From contig JANXMQ010000233.1 in the NCBI GenBank assembly GCA_025354565.1, forward strand, positions 1-64,000: 64,000 nucleotides of DNA. Direction: 5' to 3'. Shown here one piece after another: positions 1 to 8,507 of the stretch (positions are counted from its first letter, which is position 1; the number at the start of each line of letters is the position of its first letter). Source of the stretch: Akkermansiaceae bacterium. GTDB lineage: Bacteria; Verrucomicrobiota; Verrucomicrobiia; Verrucomicrobiales; Akkermansiaceae. A program made the translations under genes and the position numbers. The notes below the pieces were generated by a model, which was not told the DNA's origin, ran no database searches, and was given only the letters and a program-made list of their open reading frames with translations.

Positions 1-425
1 CCGGGGCGGGTGAAAAGGGAGGGCACGTTGCGGACTGTACTCTCGCGCATCACGATTTGCGATTTTTCCAGCTAAGGAGTGGCGACCTTATTGTCGCCTC
101 TTTTCCTTAACCGTAGCGCAGAACGGGACAATAAGGTCCCTGCTCCCTATCCCACAAATCTTGATACACGTGAGTATCACAACATCAACTAACATCTAAT
201 CGTTAGTCGGCGGCTAGGTCAATGTCCCTTTTCGGCACTATTCCGCCCGGTGACCAAGCCAGGGAGAGCCAACAAGTGCGGTAGGTGAGGTTGAGCCTGT
301 CGCGGCGGCGGGGAATCCGTTCCTCATGAAATGCGAAATCCGGCCGCAGCGGGTGTTGGGTTTTGTAGGTTTCCGCGCCAAAGATTTGCGATTCCATTTC
401 GAGTTGAAACAATTACGGTCTCTGC
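1..425. other. Intergenic stretch before the first gene
   Basis: No convincing coding region is visible here; the open frames have poor composition and no recognisable protein. The stretch holds one REP-like inverted element (separate entry) and then a moderately AT-rich segment leading to the start of the purine nucleoside phosphorylase gene. The window edge may cut an upstream gene to the left, but nothing in the first 70 bases identifies it. Confidence 0.6.
75..147. repeat. REP-like inverted repeat element, copy 1
   Basis: Two related arms face each other. The left arm (75-97) contains GCGACCTTATTGTCGC and the right arm (125-146) contains GGGACAATAAGGTCCC. Each arm is itself a small hairpin (GCGAC/GTCGC or GGGAC/GTCCC around a CTTATT-type loop), and the arms are roughly inverted copies flanked by AGGAG/CTCC. 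A second copy in the opposite orientation lies at 47533-47610, also between genes. The design resembles bacterial REP/BIME elements. No RAYT-type transposase gene is seen in the window. Confidence 0.75.
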
Positions 426-1154
426 ATGATTGGAATCGTATTGGGATCGGGATTGGGGCCGCTGGCGGACGCTGTGATGGTGGAGCGCGAAGTTGCGTTC
501 GCTGAGGCTGGCTTGCCGTCGTCATCGGTGCCGGGCCATGCCGGGAAGTTTGTCTTTGGAAAATTGAATCGAACTGCGGTCGTGCTGATGAAGGGGCGGG
601 TCCATCTTTACGAAGGCCACGGGCCACGTTTGGTGACTGCGGGCGTGCGTTGGCTGGCGGCCCAAGGTTGCGATAAAGTGATTCTAACCAACGCGGCTGG
701 CACGCTGAATCCCAGCTTTACCCCCGGCACATGGATGATGCTAGCCGATCACCTCAATCTCACTGGCACTTCGCCATTGGAAGGCGCGGATTTCATCGAC
801 ATGTCAGTTGCTTATGATGCGGATTGGCGCACCCGGTTTCGCGCGGCGGCGGCCTCCATGGGAATGCCGCTGCATGAGGGCGTCTATGCTGGCCTGCGTG
901 GTCCGCAATATGAAACCCCGGCGGAAATCCGGATGCTCCATACGATTGGGGCGGATGCGGTGGGGATGAGCACGGTGCTGGAAACGCTCCAAGCCCGCTC
1001 GTTGGGAATGAAGGTGGCGGCATTTTCTTGCCTGACAAACTGGGCTGCCGGGATCACGCCTGCTGCCCTGGATCACCACGAGGTTCTGGAAACCGGAAAG
1101 CAGGCGGCGCAGGCGATGATTGGGTTGCTCCAATGGGTGGTCGGTGAATCCTAA
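426..1154 (+). CDS. Purine nucleoside phosphorylase
   Basis: Phosphorolysis of purine (deoxy)nucleosides to free base and (deoxy)ribose 1-phosphate; cytoplasmic purine salvage. The 242-residue product starts directly with the family's phosphate-binding segment (IVLGSGLG) and carries GHAGKF, the NAAGTL stretch, the YAGLRGPQYETPAE segment, VGMSTVLE and the TNWAAG base-site motif of the trimeric inosine/guanosine class. It begins about 20 residues later than typical members; the in-frame stop at 405-407 leaves no upstream ATG, so the N-terminus is truly short or starts at a non-standard codon. A low-GC gap separates it from the window start, and it stands alone on the plus strand. Confidence 0.9.
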   Translation: MIGIVLGSGLGPLADAVMVEREVAFAEAGLPSSSVPGHAGKFVFGKLNRTAVVLMKGRVHLYEGHGPRLVTAGVRWLAAQGCDKVILTNAAGTLNPSFTPGTWMMLADHLNLTGTSPLEGADFIDMSVAYDADWRTRFRAAAASMGMPLHEGVYAGLRGPQYETPAEIRMLHTIGADAVGMSTVLETLQARSLGMKVAAFSCLTNWAAGITPAALDHHEVLETGKQAAQAMIGLLQWVVGES

Positions 1155-1265
1155 CGGACTGATAGAAAATTGTAATGGATGTTGTATAAATCAGGGGTGA
1201 TGATAGAGATGATCTGTAATGACGATGCCGCCCCAGCCATCGCGAGGCCGGAGTGAACGTGGTGG

Positions 1266-1370
1266 CTGGCGCATCTTGCTCCAGACCGTTGCAGGGGCGT
1301 CTCGCCAGTTGTGCTCTGACTCCGGGCGGGACGCCTGGGCAACGGTCTGGAGCGCGACGCTCCAGCTACT
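1266..1370. repeat. Dispersed inverted repeat (CTCCAGACCGTTG family)
   Basis: A forward arm (about 1266-1306) containing GCTCCAGACCGTTGCAGGGG is followed by an inverted arm (about 1329-1370) containing GGGCAACGGTCTGGAGC and ending in CTCCAGCTACT. The same 41-bp sequence, with about seven differences, lies at 19617-19657 inside the first codons of a secreted-protein gene. The paired arms here could form a long cruciform between two convergent genes and may act as a terminator. It is unlike the GACCTTATTGTC element in sequence, so the window carries two distinct dispersed repeat families. Confidence 0.7.
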
Positions 1371-1372
1371 TT

Positions 1373-2458
1373 TCAGACGAGTTCGGCGGCGATGGGATCG
1401 ACGAGGGCGCGGCCATGGTGGATGAGGATGAGGCGGTTGCCTTCGATGCGGGCGAGGTTTTCATCGGCGAGGTGGGCGGCGCGGGTGCGGGATTCTGGAC
1501 TGAGGAGGGCGAGGGGAATCCCTTCTTTGGTCCTTAGTCCGAGGGCGATGCGTTCGAGGCGGCGGGCTTCGGCGTCGAGGGTTTCGGATTCGGTTAGGGC
1601 GTGGCCGATGGCGTGGACTTGGGCGACGTAGCGGGCGGTGTCTGGGACATTTTTCCAGCGGACTCCCTCTAACGTGGAGACGGCGGAGGGGCCGAGGCCG
1701 AGGTAGTCTTCGCCGCGCCAGTAGCCTTGATTGTGGGTGGAGTGGTGGCCGGGTTTCGCGTAATTGGAAGTCTCGTAGTGGTCGAACCCAGCGGATGTTA
1801 GAAGTTCGTCGGCGAGGTGGAAAAACTCGGCGTCGTGGTCCTCGTTCTCGCGCATTTCGCCACGGCGGAGGGATTCAAAAAAAGCGGTGTCTTCTTCGTA
1901 GGTGAGGTTGTAGGCGGAGACATGATCCGGCTCTAACGAAATGGTGTGCGCCAGCGTTTTTTCCCAATCGTCCCGCGACTGGCCGGGGATGGAGAACATG
2001 AGGTCGATGTTGATCGATGGAATGCCCGCCGCGCGGAGGATGCGGATCGATTCGCTGGCTTCGGCGACGCTGTGTTCGCGCCCGAGGATTTCCAAAACAT
2101 GCGGGGCAAAGGACTGGATGCCGAGCGAGACACGGGTCACGCCGAGGTCGTGAAATAGCCGGGCCTTGGCGGCGTCGAAGGTGGCGGGGTTCGCTTCGAG
2201 GGTGACTTCGGCGAGTTTTGAGAAATCGAATTTTTCGTGCAATGCGGTGAACAAGCGGGTCAGGTGGCCGGGCGAGAGCATACTCGGTGTGCCGCCGCCG
2301 AGATAGAGGGTGCGTGGAGTTTCCGTTAGGCGAAAATCTGCTTCGGCGACGAGCGCGTCCACGAACTGACCGATGGGTGTGGTCCCCGGCGTGTGCTTGT
2401 AAAACGAGCAGTAAGGGCAAATTCGGTGGCAGAACGGGATGTGAAGATAGAGCAGCAT
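1373..2458 (-). CDS. hemW: HemW-like radical SAM protein (coproporphyrinogen III oxidase-like)
   Basis: Radical SAM protein of the HemW group, known in other bacteria as a heme chaperone rather than a true coproporphyrinogen dehydrogenase. The 361-residue product opens with LYLHIPFCHRICPYCSF, giving the C-x3-C-x2-C cluster at about residues 10, 14 and 17, then LGGGTPS near residue 53, the EANP segment, GIQSF, and GLGPSA toward the C-terminus. The aromatic-C-x-aromatic-Y-C-x-F/Y surroundings match HemW better than HemN. It ends close to the dispersed repeat and lies a few bases downstream of panB, so the two may be co-transcribed. Confidence 0.9.
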   Translation of the reverse strand: MLLYLHIPFCHRICPYCSFYKHTPGTTPIGQFVDALVAEADFRLTETPRTLYLGGGTPSMLSPGHLTRLFTALHEKFDFSKLAEVTLEANPATFDAAKARLFHDLGVTRVSLGIQSFAPHVLEILGREHSVAEASESIRILRAAGIPSINIDLMFSIPGQSRDDWEKTLAHTISLEPDHVSAYNLTYEEDTAFFESLRRGEMRENEDHDAEFFHLADELLTSAGFDHYETSNYAKPGHHSTHNQGYWRGEDYLGLGPSAVSTLEGVRWKNVPDTARYVAQVHAIGHALTESETLDAEARRLERIALGLRTKEGIPLALLSPESRTRAAHLADENLARIEGNRLILIHHGRALVDPIAAELV

Positions 2459-2463
2459 TTCCC

Positions 2464-3231
2464 TTATCCGCCTTGGACTCGTGAAACATAGCGGGCGACC
2501 GCCTCACGCGTGGCGGCGGCCAGATTCGTCTCCGGCCGGGCGAAGGGTGGGACGAACCATGGATAGGAGCCGAGCAGGTCCGTGATCACCGCGACCTCGC
2601 CATCGCAAGTGTTAGAGCCACAGCCGATGCCGATGGTCGGGACGGTGAGTGAGTCTGTTAGTAAGCGGGCGGTCGCGGGGATGATCGACTCGAAGACGAT
2701 GGCAAAAACGCCGGCCTCGATGATGGCGGCGGCACCTGCGTGAAGGGCCGCAGTCTGTTCGGGCGTGCGGCCCTTTTTGCGGTAGCCGCCTTCCTCGATG
2801 ACGCGCTGGGGCAACATGCCGAGATGGCCCATCACGGGGATGCCGACATGGGTGATGGCCTGGATTTTTTCCGCTTGGCGGATGCCGCCTTCGAGTTTCA
2901 CCGCCTCGGCCCCGGCGGCGACAAGTTGGCGGGCGGTGGCGAGGGCCTGAGTTGGAGTGTCGTAGGTATGGATCGGTAAATCGGCGACGATCAGGGCCTG
3001 CGGCTTGGCTCTGGCGACGGCGGCGACGTGGTGCAGCATGTGGTCGAGCGTGACTTGCGTGGTATCGGGAAATCCGAGCACGACCATGCCGAGCGAGTCG
3101 CCGACAAGCAGGACATCCACGCCGCTTTCATCGAGCAGTCTGGCCGTCGGGTAGTCATAGGCCGTGAGGGCCGCGATGGGGCGGGCGGCTTTGCGAGCGC
3201 GGATGGATTCGGCTTTTTCGAGGGCGGTCAC
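2464..3231 (-). CDS. panB: 3-methyl-2-oxobutanoate hydroxymethyltransferase
   Basis: First step of pantothenate synthesis: transfers a hydroxymethyl group from methylenetetrahydrofolate to 2-oxoisovalerate. Family signatures are clear: ITAYDY-type TAYDYPTA, LLVGDSLGMVVLG, ADLPIHTY, KLEGG, GHLGMLPQ, FESIIP and IGIGCG. An upstream open frame runs to 3447 but would cross tRNA-Glu, so I choose the GTG at 3231 (V-T-A-L-E-K), which gives about 255 residues, the usual length. No strong Shine-Dalgarno is visible before it. hemW follows with a 5-base gap. Confidence 0.92.
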   Translation of the reverse strand: MTALEKAESIRARKAARPIAALTAYDYPTARLLDESGVDVLLVGDSLGMVVLGFPDTTQVTLDHMLHHVAAVARAKPQALIVADLPIHTYDTPTQALATARQLVAAGAEAVKLEGGIRQAEKIQAITHVGIPVMGHLGMLPQRVIEEGGYRKKGRTPEQTAALHAGAAAIIEAGVFAIVFESIIPATARLLTDSLTVPTIGIGCGSNTCDGEVAVITDLLGSYPWFVPPFARPETNLAAATREAVARYVSRVQGG

Positions 3232-3262
3232 GGAGGATGGAGGGTGGCCTGTCAGGAAACGG

Positions 3263-3286
3263 AAAAGCCTCCGCGCAGGCGGAGGC
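3263..3286 (-). terminator. Rho-independent terminator after tRNA-Glu
   Basis: Perfect 8-bp stem GCCTCCGC / GCGGAGGC with a GCAG loop (3267-3286), followed on the minus strand by a run of four T (AAAA at 3263-3266). It lies about 10 bases downstream of the minus-strand tRNA-Glu and before panB, so it should end the tRNA transcript. Confidence 0.7.
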
Positions 3287-3297
3287 TCAAGCTTGAT

Positions 3298-3372
3298 TGG
3301 CGACCCGTAAGGGAGTCGAACCCTTCTTGCCAGGATGAAAACCTGGAGTCCTAACCGATAGACGAACGGGTC
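3298..3372 (-). tRNA. tRNA-Glu (anticodon UUC)
   Basis: Read on the minus strand, the acceptor stem GACCCGT/ACGGGTC, a D arm with GGTTAGGA, the anticodon arm CCAGG-TTTTCAT-CCTGG (anticodon TTC) and the T arm with GGTTCGACTCC all fold properly. The 3' end is discriminator G followed by an encoded CCA (TGG at 3298-3300). It lies between divergent panB and transketolase genes. Confidence 0.95.
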
Positions 3373-3584
3373 GTGTGTCGCGAAGCGGGCGGAAAAAAAG
3401 CGCAGCGGGGGTGGCATTGCAAGGTTTTTTTGGGTAAAAATGAGCACCCGCCTGAATCATGCCGGAAATGAGTGGTATTCGTGAAATATGGCGTCAATTG
3501 CCAGAATGCTGGCTTGTCAAGCGGGGGAGGATTCCTAGGGTTTCCGCACTCTGCGGCCCGAAACCACCGTGGAGCGACAATCTC

Positions 3585-5561
3585 ATGAATACGACCTTGC
3601 TTGCACAAGCTGCCAATGAAGCCCGTGGCCTCGCCATGGATGCCGTCCACGCCTGTAACTCCGGCCACCTTGGCCTGCCGCTCGGTTGTGCCGAGATCGG
3701 CGCGGTGTTGTTCGGCGAGTCCATGCGCTATTACCCGGATGCGCCCAAGTGGCTGAACCGCGACCGCTTCGTGCTCTCGGCGGGCCATGGCTCGATGTTT
3801 CTCTACGGCTGGCTGCATCTTTCCGGCTACGCGGTTTCCCGTGAGGATGTGAAAAATTTCCGAGCTCTGCATTCGATCACGCCGGGACATCCCGAGTTTC
3901 ATGAAACGCCGGGAGTGGAGGCCACCACCGGGCCGCTCGGCCAAGGCGTGGGCAATGCCGTGGGTTACGCGCTGTCAGGAAAACGCGCCGCCGCCCGCTT
4001 CAACACACCGGAACACACGATTTTCGACCAGCATGTGATTGCGATCCATGGTGACGGTTGTCTTCAAGAGGGGGTGGCGAAAGAAGCTATCGCCTTCGCG
4101 GGACATAACGGCCTCGACAACTTGATCCTCATTTATGACTCCAACGACGTGACGCTCGATGCCATGGCCGTGCTCACGCAAGGCGAGGATGCCGAGCAAT
4201 ATTTCACCTCCCAGTGCTGGGATGCCGTGACCATCGACGGCCAAGATCTGAACGCGATTGCCGCCGCTTTGGAAAAAGCCAAGAAGGATAAAAACGGTCG
4301 CCCGAAGGTCATCATTGCGAAAACCCTCATCGCCAAAGGCATTCCCGAAGTCGCTGGCACCGCCAAGGGCCACGGCGAAGGTGGCGCGAAATTCATCGAC
4401 TCCGCCCGCGCGGGTCTTGGCCTGCCTGCCGCTGAGCATTTCTACGTTTCCCCGGCGACTCAGCAATTTTTCGCTGCGAAAAAAGCCGCGTCGAAGATCG
4501 AATTCGAGGCTTGGCAGGCAACCTACGATGCGTGGTCCAAGGCCAATCCCGAACTCTCCGCCGAGTTGTCCGCAGGCGTGGCGCTCACCGTGCCGCTCGA
4601 TCTCAGCTCGCGCATCCCGGCGTTCGCTGCTGATTACAAAGATGCGACCCGGTCCGCCGGTGCCACCGTGATCAATGCGGTGGCCAAGGAAGTTCCGCAG
4701 TTTCTAACGGGCAGTGCGGACCTCTTCGGCTCGACCAAGAATTATCTCAAGGACGGCGGCGATTTTTCCACCGCAAATCCGCTGGGCCGTAACATCTGGT
4801 TCGGCATCCGCGAGCACGCGATGGGTGCGATCTGCAACGGCATCGCCTACGACGGCCTGTTCCGGGCGAGCGGCGCGACTTTCCTCGTCTTCGCCGATTA
4901 CCTGCGCGGTTCGATCCGGCTCGCGGCGTTGTCGCATCTGCCTGTTAGTTATATTTTCACCCACGATTCCGTCGGTGTCGGTGAAGACGGCCCGACCCAC
5001 CAGCCGGTGGAAACGGTTAGTGGCTTGCGTGTCATCCCGAACCTCGATGTCATCCGCCCCGGCGATGCGGAGGAAACAGCGGGTGCTTTCATCGCCGCCA
5101 TGAGCCGCACGGATGGGCCGACCGCTTTAATACTAACACGTCAGGCGATTCCGCTGATGAACAGCTTGTCCGTGGATGTCCGCCGCGATGGCGTGCTGCG
5201 CGGTGGTTACATTGCCCACAAGGAAACCGGTGCGCTCACCACGATTCTGTTAGGCACGGGTTCCGAACTCCAGTATGCCATGGCCGCTGCCGCCGAGCTG
5301 GGCGACGGAGTGCGGGTGGTTTCCATGCCTTGCTTCGAGCGCTTCGAACGTCAGAGCGCCGAGTATCGCGCAAGCGTTCTGCCGAAGTCCTGCACCAAGC
5401 GCATTTCCATCGAGGCCGGCGTCACCGATCTCTGGTGGAAATACGTCGGCACCGAAGGCAAGGCGATCGGCATTGACCGCTTTGGCATGAGTGCGCCGGG
5501 CGATGTGGTGTTCAAGGAACTCGGCATCACGAAGGATCACGTTGTGGCCGCAGCGAAGTGA
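3585..5561 (+). CDS. tkt: Transketolase
   Basis: Thiamine-diphosphate enzyme moving two-carbon units between sugar phosphates in the non-oxidative pentose phosphate pathway. From ATG 3585 the product has 658 residues, the standard length. It shows the N-terminal HxGHxG-like [25 protein letters not shown], the ThDP GDG...N motif (HGDGCLQEG...DSNDVTLD), and the pyrimidine-domain segments FGIREHAMG and [16 protein letters not shown]. An open frame runs upstream to 3459, but that extension has no family similarity, and GGAG about 10 bases before ATG 3585 supports that start. Its 3' end meets a bidirectional hairpin. Confidence 0.96.
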   Translation: MNTTLLAQAANEARGLAMDAVHACNSGHLGLPLGCAEIGAVLFGESMRYYPDAPKWLNRDRFVLSAGHGSMFLYGWLHLSGYAVSREDVKNFRALHSITPGHPEFHETPGVEATTGPLGQGVGNAVGYALSGKRAAARFNTPEHTIFDQHVIAIHGDGCLQEGVAKEAIAFAGHNGLDNLILIYDSNDVTLDAMAVLTQGEDAEQYFTSQCWDAVTIDGQDLNAIAAALEKAKKDKNGRPKVIIAKTLIAKGIPEVAGTAKGHGEGGAKFIDSARAGLGLPAAEHFYVSPATQQFFAAKKAASKIEFEAWQATYDAWSKANPELSAELSAGVALTVPLDLSSRIPAFAADYKDATRSAGATVINAVAKEVPQFLTGSADLFGSTKNYLKDGGDFSTANPLGRNIWFGIREHAMGAICNGIAYDGLFRASGATFLVFADYLRGSIRLAALSHLPVSYIFTHDSVGVGEDGPTHQPVETVSGLRVIPNLDVIRPGDAEETAGAFIAAMSRTDGPTALILTRQAIPLMNSLSVDVRRDGVLRGGYIAHKETGALTTILLGTGSELQYAMAAAAELGDGVRVVSMPCFERFERQSAEYRASVLPKSCTKRISIEAGVTDLWWKYVGTEGKAIGIDRFGMSAPGDVVFKELGITKDHVVAAAK

Positions 5562-5583
5562 AGCGGCCAGATGCTGGAAAAAA

Positions 5584-5618
5584 CACTCCCGCGCCCGGAC
5601 TGGCCGAACGCGGGAGTG
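5584..5618. terminator. Bidirectional terminator hairpin
   Basis: A perfect 10-bp inverted repeat (CACTCCCGCG / CGCGGGAGTG, 15-base loop) lies between the converging transketolase and PDZ-protein genes. A run of A (5578-5583) precedes the left arm and provides the T tract for minus-strand transcripts. Confidence 0.65.
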
Positions 5619-5648
5619 AACCCAGCTTCCATGAAAAAATGTGAGTGA

Positions 5649-6644
5649 TCAGTGATCGCCAGCATCCGGCATTGGGGCTTGGCCCATTTGCAAGCGCAGG
5701 CCATTGCCTTTGAAAGAGCTGTCAATGTTGAGGCTGTCCACGCGTCGGCGGACATCATCCGGCGCAGCGGCTTTGTCCTGGGCGGTGTCCCATGGACCGC
5801 TCCATGTTACGTTATCCTGCCTATCGCGGATGGTGACTTCCTTCGCACCGTCGGTGACTTTGACTTCGACGCTACCGCCCTGCGGATCCTTGATGCGGAT
5901 GGCTCCGCCTTGGAGATGGATTTTGCCAGCCGCGCCGGGATCAGGCAGGGCGAGACCCGCTTGGCCAATCATGCCTTGGACGCGTTGTTTCATATCCCGC
6001 ATCGCTTCTTCCATCTGGGGAGGTAATTGGCCCGCGTCCGCTCCGAGTTTGAGATCGAGTCCGCCGATGTTGCCTTCGACGGCTTTGCGGATGCGTTCCG
6101 CGAGTTCCTTGGGGATGCCTTCGAGATGGAGTGGATCAAGTGCTTGCGGTTCGTTCGCTGCCATTTCCGCAGGCTTGAGTCCGAGGGTGACGTCGAGGGT
6201 GGTCTGTTTGCCCTTGTGAATGAGATCGAGCGTGACTTTATCTCCGGGTTTGTGACCGGAGATTTGTTGGGTGATTTCCTGCGGCGAGCCGATTTCTTTG
6301 CCGGCGACCTTGGTGATCACGTCGTTGGTGGCGATGCCGGACTTGGCGGCTGGACCGTCCGGGACCAGCGATCTCACGACGATGCCCTCGCCGGGTTTCA
6401 GGCCGAGGTGGTCGGCCAAGACTTCCGGCACCTCGCCCGAGATGACGCCGAGAAAGGCGGTTTCCACCTGAGGGATGGGCACGGGTTTGGCGGCGTGCGG
6501 GAGTTTGAATTCTGGCAATTTAACGGCTTCCTGGCCCACGGCGGGTGGCGCCGGTGCGTCGTCGGCAGGTGCTTCCAACGCAAAGACGGGGCTAACAAAA
6601 ACAGCCAGACCGGCGGTGATGAGTGGGAATGGTTTCGTTTTCAT
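5649..6644 (-). CDS. Secreted PDZ-domain protein
   Basis: From ATG 6644 the product has 331 residues with a signal peptide (MKTKPFPLITAGLAVF...VFA). A PDZ domain at about residues 60-150 shows the usual GEGIVVRSLVPDGPAAKSG and NDVITKVAG segments. The rest is a low-complexity region rich in charged and Gly/Pro residues. No protease domain is visible, so it is a DegP-type PDZ module without the catalytic part. It is the last gene of a likely ECF sigma / anti-sigma-like / PDZ operon and may act as a periplasmic sensor or adaptor for that system; that role is inference from position. Confidence 0.8.
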   Translation of the reverse strand: MKTKPFPLITAGLAVFVSPVFALEAPADDAPAPPAVGQEAVKLPEFKLPHAAKPVPIPQVETAFLGVISGEVPEVLADHLGLKPGEGIVVRSLVPDGPAAKSGIATNDVITKVAGKEIGSPQEITQQISGHKPGDKVTLDLIHKGKQTTLDVTLGLKPAEMAANEPQALDPLHLEGIPKELAERIRKAVEGNIGGLDLKLGADAGQLPPQMEEAMRDMKQRVQGMIGQAGLALPDPGAAGKIHLQGGAIRIKDPQGGSVEVKVTDGAKEVTIRDRQDNVTWSGPWDTAQDKAAAPDDVRRRVDSLNIDSSFKGNGLRLQMGQAPMPDAGDH

Positions 6645-6698
6645 GGATTGTTTACTAGGAGCGTAGTAGGTTTGGAGATTTGTCTGATGGAAATTCAA

Positions 6699-7328
6699 TC
6701 AATCGGTTTTCGCTGGAACCAACATGTATTCGACTCGTGGCTGTACGACCTGAAAGGTGCGGCCATTTTCATCCACGAGAGTGATCTTGTCCTGATAGAC
6801 CACCCGGACCACGCTACGCGCTTGCTTGTCCGATTGCCAGACGACTCCCTCGTCGTGGATTTCACTGAGGCCGCGATTGAAACTGGCGGGGAGGAAACTG
6901 CCAGTGGCGTTGTGGACGACCGACGGGGACGCCGGGGATGTTCTTCCTGCAACATCTGCGGGTGGCTTGCCCGTTGGGACGAGGAGTGCACTGGCGGCAC
7001 CGATCAGCGCCACGGCAGCGGCGGCGGCCCAGAATGGCCGTTGGCGGCGGACTTGGGCGGACCCGCCAGCCTTTGGGAATAGCACGATTTTTTCGTTCAT
7101 CGCGAAGGGAACCTCGTGAACGATGGCTTCGAGTTTCGCGAGGAAATCCGCAGTGAGTCCGGCGGGTGACGTGGCGCGGAGTTGAGTCTCGAAGCGGATT
7201 TCCTCAGCGCTGAGTTGCGTCAACGTGCCTTCGGCGGCGGCGTCCAAACGAAGCAGCAGAGCTTCGTCGAGCGCGGTTGCCTTGAGGTTGTGGAGTTCCG
7301 CTTCCAGGAATGTTTGATCGGGAGTCAT
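6699..7328 (-). CDS. Putative anti-sigma factor, single-pass membrane protein
   Basis: 209 residues: an acidic, Leu-rich N-terminal half (about 1-90) likely cytoplasmic, a basic stretch QVRRQRPF, one transmembrane segment (about 99-118, AAAAAVALIGAASALLV), then a C-terminal domain that would lie in the periplasm. It directly follows an ECF sigma gene (22-base gap), the classical place for the cognate anti-sigma factor, and has the expected topology. No HxxxCxxC zinc motif is present, so it would be a non-ZAS type. The family assignment rests on context and topology, not sequence signature. Confidence 0.65.
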   Translation of the reverse strand: MTPDQTFLEAELHNLKATALDEALLLRLDAAAEGTLTQLSAEEIRFETQLRATSPAGLTADFLAKLEAIVHEVPFAMNEKIVLFPKAGGSAQVRRQRPFWAAAAAVALIGAASALLVPTGKPPADVAGRTSPASPSVVHNATGSFLPASFNRGLSEIHDEGVVWQSDKQARSVVRVVYQDKITLVDENGRTFQVVQPRVEYMLVPAKTD

Positions 7329-7350
7329 CGGAGTATGTTAGAATATTCTA

Positions 7351-7947
7351 TTAGATGGAAAGGTCGCCGCGACGGCGGGCGTTGCTGAGGTTTTTCTTGA
7401 GAGCCTCAAGACCATAGCGATACCGGGAGGCTGCTGTGTTTTGAGAAATTCCAAGAGTTTCACCGATCTCGGCAAAGGTGCGCTCGCCCCAGATTTTCAT
7501 GATGATGACTTCGGAGAATTTTTCGGGCAATTCCTTGAGGCTGGTCTCAAGCTGGGAGCGGGTTTCATCTTCGGAAGATTCGTTTTCGAACCATGGCAAC
7601 AGCGCGTCGTATTGGCCGGTCTCGGCATCGGCCGTGACGCTGTCCTCACGGCGTCTGCGACGGTCGTCGCGTCGGCTGAGGTCAATCGCCAGGCGGCGGA
7701 TCGCCGTATAGAGATAGGGCAACCAAGCGTCTTGGCCGCCGACGAATTCGCCAGTGCGAATTTTTTCCACCAGCTTGACGAGGGCGTCTTGGAAAATATC
7801 CTTGGCGTCTTCATGCGAGCGGGTTTGCTGGCGCGCGAAAAGCAGCAACTTCGGGCCATGCGTTTCCAGCCACTCGCGCCAAGCGGAAGCGGCGGGGGAA
7901 GTTTCGTTGACCGCAGATAAAGTAGCCATGGGGTGAATATCATCCAT
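7351..7947 (-). CDS. ECF-type RNA polymerase sigma factor
   Basis: 198 residues with region 2 (about 30-95, including SHEDAKDIFQDALVKLVEKI and LYTAIRRLAIDLSRR) and region 4 (about 130-185, LPEKFSEVIIMKIWG...TFAEIGETLGISQNTAASR helix-turn-helix). The gap between regions 2 and 4 is short, as in the ECF group. ATG 7947 is the longest start; ATG 7929 (MATLSAVNE) is equally possible because neither has a clear Shine-Dalgarno. It heads an operon with an anti-sigma-like gene and a PDZ gene. Confidence 0.9.
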   Translation of the reverse strand: MDDIHPMATLSAVNETSPAASAWREWLETHGPKLLLFARQQTRSHEDAKDIFQDALVKLVEKIRTGEFVGGQDAWLPYLYTAIRRLAIDLSRRDDRRRRREDSVTADAETGQYDALLPWFENESSEDETRSQLETSLKELPEKFSEVIIMKIWGERTFAEIGETLGISQNTAASRYRYGLEALKKNLSNARRRGDLSI

Positions 7948-7980
7948 ACAGCGGTGCAGGTTGCGGGATTTGTCTTTTGG

Positions 7981-8035
7981 GCGATCACCGGTCGCTACGA
8001 ATGAAATGAATCAACGCGCGGCGACCGGTGATCGC
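7981..8035. repeat. 15-bp perfect inverted repeat between convergence points
   Basis: GCGATCACCGGTCGC at 7981-7995 is exactly inverted at 8021-8035 across a 25-base spacer. It lies between the EVE-domain gene (ending at 8038) and the upstream end of the sigma gene. It may be the terminator of the EVE-domain gene, or an operator for the sigma operon; no T run follows it. Confidence 0.6.
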
Positions 8036-8037
8036 CG

Positions 8038-8502
8038 CTACAGGGCCGGGCCGGCGAGTTTGCGGACACGCTTGAAATGCAGGGTATCGACGGGTGTGAT
8101 CGAGAGTCGGGTGCCGCGTTGGCAGACGAGCATTTCCGCCAGCACGGGGTCGGCCTTGAGCGTTTCGAGGGTGAGCATTGCCTTGAATTTCCCGACGAAT
8201 TCGAAATCGGTCAACCACCAGCGAGGGGCTTCCGGCTTGGACTTGGGATCGTAGTATTCGCTGGTTTTATCAAACTGCGTGGGGTCGGGGTAGGGCATGC
8301 CAACGACCCGGGCGAGGCCGGTGATGCCCGGCGGTTTGGCATTGGAATGATAGAACAACGCGAGATCGCCGGGTTTCATTTCCTTCCACATGTAGTTCCG
8401 CGCCTGATAGTTTCTAACACCACTCCAAGGTTCACGTCCGACTTTGGCGAGGTGGTCGATGCCGAAAACGTCGGGTTCGGATTTGATCAGCCAGTGGCGC
8501 AT
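8038..8502 (-). CDS. EVE-domain protein
   Basis: 154 residues beginning HWLIKSEPDVFGIDHL and containing WSGVRNYQARNYM and PGDLALFYHSN, the hallmarks of bacterial EVE proteins (the thymocyte nuclear protein 1 group, relatives of YTH and PUA-like folds). EVE domains bind modified bases in DNA or RNA in characterised members; the ligand here is unknown. It ends inside the window's lipA/EVE pair on the minus strand, 6 bases after lipA, so they are likely co-transcribed. Confidence 0.88.
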   Translation of the reverse strand: MRHWLIKSEPDVFGIDHLAKVGREPWSGVRNYQARNYMWKEMKPGDLALFYHSNAKPPGITGLARVVGMPYPDPTQFDKTSEYYDPKSKPEAPRWWLTDFEFVGKFKAMLTLETLKADPVLAEMLVCQRGTRLSITPVDTLHFKRVRKLAGPAL

Positions 8503-8507
8503 GGTGG

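Noticed and set aside
3232..3447. Upstream extension of panB
   Set aside because: It would read through tRNA-Glu and its terminator, and has no similarity to the family.
3459..3584. 42-residue N-terminal extension of transketolase
   Set aside because: Lies outside the family's conserved beginning; ATG 3585 gives the standard length.
6027..7082. 351-residue plus-strand open frame opposite the PDZ and anti-sigma genes
   Set aside because: Shadow frame: no recognisable domains, and its codons mirror the minus-strand genes, which have signal peptide, PDZ and operon context.
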